NCBI GenBank assembly: GCA_946887385.1
Contig: CAMPKU010000193.1
Coordinates: 1-8,850, forward strand
Source: an uncultured Gammaproteobacteria bacterium
Lineage (GTDB): Bacteria > Pseudomonadota > Gammaproteobacteria > Rariloculales > Rariloculaceae
Direction: 5' to 3'
DNA: 8,850 nt
Every line of letters begins with the position of its first letter. The first letter of the stretch is position 1. Position numbers and translations under genes: made by a program. Of this stretch, positions 6,371-8,850 are shown piece by piece. The notes under the pieces were generated by a model, which ran no database searches, was not told the DNA's origin, and saw nothing but the letters and a program-made list of their open reading frames with translations.

Positions 6371-7567
6371 GTGAACCGTCGAAGCCGCTGGTCGTTGCTG
6401 GTTCCTTCGCTCGCCGTATTGGCTGCGGCGCCGCTGTCGCTCGAGGCGCAGCCGCCGGCGGGCGGCTTTGGCGGCGGCTTCGGGCAAGTGGAGGCGCGCG
6501 CCCTCGGTGAGCCGTTCAAGGGCGTTACGACGAACGGCACGGTGACGCCCGGCTTGTATTCGATTCGCTCGACGGGTGTCTCCACGGAGCCCGTGGTGCG
6601 CGCTGCCAATGCCTTCATCGCTGCGTTGACGGTCGAGCAACGCGCCAAGACGCTGTATCCGGTGGATGACGACGAATGGCGCAAGTGGGCCAACGTGCAT
6701 CGCTATCCGCGTCAGGGCGTCTCGTTCGACGAGATGGAGCAGCCGCAAAAAGCCGCCGCGCACGCGTTGTTCGCGGCGTCGCTGAGCGCCAAGGGCCTGA
6801 AGTTGAGCGAGGACATCATGCGTCTGAACGAGACGCTCGCCGAGCTCAACGACGACAATTTCGAGGAGTACGGCGAGGGCAAGTATTTCCTCACGGTCAT
6901 GGGGACGCCGTCGGCGCAGGAGCCGTGGGGATGGCAGCTCGACGGTCATCACCTGATCATTAACTACTTCGTGCTCGGCGATCAGGTGGTGATGACGCCG
7001 TCGTTCTGGGGCTCGGAGCCGGCCGTCGCCACGTCGGGAAAGTACGCCGGCACGTCGATCATGGAGGACGAGCAGCACGCGGGGCTCGCGATGGTGCGCG
7101 CGCTCACGGCGCAGCAGCGTGAGCGCGCCGTTCTCGAGCCGAAGAAAACCGGCAACAACATCCGCGCACAACTCTTCAGCGACAACGTGGTGCTCGACTA
7201 CGCCGGCGCGCCGGTCTCGTCGTTCACGGCCTCGCAGAAGCAGCAATTGCTCGACTTGATCGCGCTGTATACGGGCAATCTGCGCGACGAGCACGCGCGT
7301 GTGCACCTCGCCGACGTCGAGGCGCGCCTCGACGAGACGTACTTCGCGTGGGTTGGCGAGACGAACGACGACTCGGTGTTCTATTACCGCATTCATAGCC
7401 CCGTGGTACTGATCGAATTCGATCATCAAACCCCCGTGGGCCTCACGCACCTGTATCCGCGCGGCGTACCGTATCGCGAGCACATCCATGCCGTCGTGCG
7501 CACGCCGAACGGCAACGACTACGGCAAGGATCTGTTGCGCCAGCATTACGAGCGCCATCCGCACTGA
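6371..7567 (+). CDS. Exported DUF3500 family protein
   Basis: This is a 398-residue protein with a signal peptide: basic NRRSRW, a hydrophobic stretch to about 22 and likely cleavage near LEAQ27, followed by a short Gly-rich linker. The remainder matches the DUF3500 pattern, including FKGVTTNG near 49-56 and VEQRAKTLYPVDDDEWRKW in the first third. The signature EPWGWQLDGHHLIINYFVLG lies at about 184-203, followed by VVMTPSFWGSEP, then the C-terminal PNGNDYGKDLLRQHYERHPH. Its length is about that expected for a complete DUF3500 member. The biochemical role of the family is not established to my knowledge. Conserved His, Trp and Glu residues would suit metal or small-molecule binding, but this is inference. 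It is the first gene of an operon, 40 nt ahead of the cupin and followed by a SoxC-type enzyme, so a periplasmic role alongside that enzyme is plausible. Confidence 0.9.
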   Translation: MNRRSRWSLLVPSLAVLAAAPLSLEAQPPAGGFGGGFGQVEARALGEPFKGVTTNGTVTPGLYSIRSTGVSTEPVVRAANAFIAALTVEQRAKTLYPVDDDEWRKWANVHRYPRQGVSFDEMEQPQKAAAHALFAASLSAKGLKLSEDIMRLNETLAELNDDNFEEYGEGKYFLTVMGTPSAQEPWGWQLDGHHLIINYFVLGDQVVMTPSFWGSEPAVATSGKYAGTSIMEDEQHAGLAMVRALTAQQRERAVLEPKKTGNNIRAQLFSDNVVLDYAGAPVSSFTASQKQQLLDLIALYTGNLRDEHARVHLADVEARLDETYFAWVGETNDDSVFYYRIHSPVVLIEFDHQTPVGLTHLYPRGVPYREHIHAVVRTPNGNDYGKDLLRQHYERHPH

Positions 7568-7595
7568 GCAAGCAAGCGGCCAAAAGTCAAAGCAC

Positions 7596-7602
7596 GAGGG
7601 GG
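7596..7602 (+). promoter_or_regulatory. Ribosome binding site for the cupin gene
   Basis: GAGGGGG lies 5 nt before ATG 7608 and selects this start within a longer open frame reaching upstream into the DUF3500 gene. Confidence 0.6.
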
Positions 7603-7607
7603 ATCAA

Positions 7608-8048
7608 ATGAGTCGCTATCGTTGGACGTCGTTGCTCGGCGCCGTCGCCGTCTGCAGCGTGGCGTTTGCGGCCGAGGACGAGAAAGGCTTCATCACGCTC
7701 ACGCCGAGCGAGATCGTATGGCAGGACAACGCCGAAGGGCCGGACTTCGCGTTCATCGTCGGCAATCCGGCGGAAGAGGGGTTCTACATCGTGCGCGCGC
7801 GGTTCGCGCCGGGCGTGATGTCGCAGCCGCACTTTCACCCCAGCGACCGCCACGTCACGGTGATTTCCGGGACGTGGTGGGCCGGCAAGGGGCCGAATTT
7901 CGATCCCAACAACACCACGCCGCTCGGCCCCGGCAGCTACATGCTGCACCCGGCCGGCGAAGTGCATTTCGACGGCGCCAAGGACGTCGAGGCCATCGTC
8001 GAGATCAAGGGCATCGGGCCCGCGCCGACGGTGCCGGCGCCGCGCTGA
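7608..8048 (+). CDS. Small exported cupin-domain protein
   Basis: This is a 146-residue protein with a short signal peptide (MSRYRW, hydrophobic 8-20, likely cleavage after AFA20 or A21) and one cupin barrel. Cupin motif 1 reads as G68, then H74-F-H76, then PSDR-H81, ending at G87; the usual glutamate is replaced by histidine. Motif 2 is GSYMLHPAGEVHF with H119. H74, H76 and H119, with H81 as a possible fourth ligand, would bind a divalent metal. The protein is almost only the cupin domain, so it may be a small metalloenzyme, a thiol or sulfur-compound dioxygenase relative, or a binding protein; the sequence does not decide. It lies 40 nt after the DUF3500 stop and 17 nt before the SoxC-type gene, with good ribosome binding sites on both sides, and is probably cotranscribed with them. 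Confidence 0.88.
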   Translation: MSRYRWTSLLGAVAVCSVAFAAEDEKGFITLTPSEIVWQDNAEGPDFAFIVGNPAEEGFYIVRARFAPGVMSQPHFHPSDRHVTVISGTWWAGKGPNFDPNNTTPLGPGSYMLHPAGEVHFDGAKDVEAIVEIKGIGPAPTVPAPR

Positions 8049-8053
8049 CACAC

Positions 8054-8058
8054 AAGGA
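8054..8058 (+). promoter_or_regulatory. Ribosome binding site for the soxC-type gene
   Basis: AAGGA lies 7 nt before ATG 8066, supporting that start and the predicted Tat signal. Confidence 0.6.
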
Positions 8059-8065
8059 CTCTTCG

Positions 8066-8850
8066 ATGACGAAGCGAAGCACGCTCGACTTGCTCGAGCC
8101 CGCGGCCGGCAACGGCTTGCTGCACCGGCGGTTGTTCCTGACGGGCAGCGCGGCCGTCGCCGGGCTCACGTTCATGACGGCGCGCGCGGCGCCGCCCGAG
8201 GTGCCGGCGTGGATGAAGACGCCGGGCACGCCGATGCGCGCCTACGGCGAGCGCTCGGCGTACGAGGCGCGCGTGCAGCGGACCGTGGGCTCGACGCCGG
8301 GCGCCGCGGGCACGGGTGCCTCGCGCACGCCGCTCGAATCCCTAGAAGGCATCATCACGCCGAGCGCGCTGCACTTCGAGCGCCACCATAACGGCGTGCC
8401 GAACATCGATCCCGCGCAGCATCAGGTGCTGATCCACGGGCTCGTGGACCGGCCGCTGATCTTCAGCATGGATGCGCTCGCGCGCTATCCGCTCGTGTCG
8501 CGCCTCCAGTTCCTCGAGTGCTCCGGCAACAGCGGCGCCAACAACAATGCCGAGGCGCCGCAGCAAACCGCGGGCGGCATCCATGGCTTGGTATCGTGCA
8601 GCGATTGGACCGGCGTGCCGCTCGCGGTCTTACTCGAGGAGGCCGGCGTGCAGCGCGAGGGCAGGTGGCTGCTCGCGGAAGGCGCCGACGCCGCGGCGAT
8701 GAGCCGCAGCGTGCCGATGGCGAAGGCCATGGACGACGCGATCCTCGCGCTCTACCAGAACGGCGAGCGCCTGCGTCCCGAGCAAGGCTACCCGGTGCGG
8801 CTGTTCCTGCCGGGCTACGAGGGCAACATGAGCGTGAAATGGCTGCGCCG
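8066..8850 (+). CDS. soxC: SoxC-type sulfite/sulfane dehydrogenase, molybdopterin subunit (3' truncated)
   Basis: The frame is open to the window end, giving 261 complete codons of what is usually a protein of a little over 400 residues. A twin-arginine signal is visible as HRRLFLTG (20-27) followed by a hydrophobic stretch to about 38, implying folded, cofactor-loaded export to the periplasm. The rest is the molybdopterin domain of the sulfite oxidase family: TPSALHFERHHNGVPNIDP (99-116 region), VLIHGLVDRPLIF, then FLECSGNSG with C152 as the expected molybdenum ligand. IHGLVSCSDWTGVPLAVLL (172-190), WLLAEGADAAAMSRSVP and NGERLRPEQGYPVRLFLPG follow. These are characteristic of SoxC. SoxC normally pairs with the diheme cytochrome c SoxD and oxidises sulfane sulfur or sulfite. 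SoxD would be expected downstream, out of view. A stand-alone sulfite dehydrogenase of the same family is the alternative. Confidence 0.92.
   Translation, partial: MTKRSTLDLLEPAAGNGLLHRRLFLTGSAAVAGLTFMTARAAPPEVPAWMKTPGTPMRAYGERSAYEARVQRTVGSTPGAAGTGASRTPLESLEGIITPSALHFERHHNGVPNIDPAQHQVLIHGLVDRPLIFSMDALARYPLVSRLQFLECSGNSGANNNAEAPQQTAGGIHGLVSCSDWTGVPLAVLLEEAGVQREGRWLLAEGADAAAMSRSVPMAKAMDDAILALYQNGERLRPEQGYPVRLFLPGYEGNMSVKWLR

Noticed and set aside
5659..6693. A 344-codon minus-strand frame across the gene at 5692 and the DUF3500 start
   Set aside because: It runs across two plus-strand genes and their intergenic region and has an Arg-rich shadow-like composition. The plus-strand codons have the expected third-position bias.
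6101..7564. A 487-codon open frame on the minus strand across the DUF3500 gene
   Set aside because: It is an antisense shadow in GC-rich DNA. The predicted product is Arg/Ala/His-rich with no domain, while the plus strand encodes a clear DUF3500 protein.

Overview
This is a GC-rich window with long antisense shadow frames, good Shine-Dalgarno sequences and many predicted exported proteins, as expected for a Gram-negative bacterium. An ADOP-type MacB/FtsX permease, a DUF3500 protein, a SoxC-type molybdoenzyme and a REP-like 'ggggacgg' hairpin together point to a high-GC proteobacterium, perhaps an environmental gammaproteobacterium. That placement is inference from gene content, not from a marker gene.

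Layout. (1) Bases 1-576 are the C-terminal end of a MacB/FtsX-type ABC permease whose start lies outside the window. (2) Bases 697-3716 are a tight three-gene plus-strand operon with gaps of 4 nt and -11 nt. It encodes an exported protein of unknown function, a double-pass membrane protein with a large predicted periplasmic domain, and an exported trypsin-like serine protease with an additional C-terminal domain. (3) A perfect 11-bp hairpin with a GAAA loop (3727-3752) separates this operon from a convergent minus-strand gene (3755-5533) for a polytopic membrane protein with about eight membrane segments. (4) A 158-bp divergent intergenic region leads to a plus-strand gene for a cytoplasmic protein of unknown function (5692-6261). 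(5) From 6371 to the window end runs a second operon: an exported DUF3500 protein, a small exported cupin, and a Tat-exported SoxC-type sulfite/sulfane dehydrogenase cut off by the window edge.

How they may work together. Every product of the last operon is predicted to be exported, and the genes are 40 and 17 nt apart, so they probably contribute to one periplasmic process built around the molybdenum enzyme. No other sox genes are visible. The first operon looks like an envelope-associated protease unit: a soluble periplasmic protein, a membrane-anchored protein and a protease. I recognise no described system of this composition, so it is the best candidate for something undescribed. Its function cannot be assigned from sequence alone. 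No gap between genes exceeds about 160 bases. I found no tRNA, rRNA, CRISPR array, insertion sequence or phage gene.
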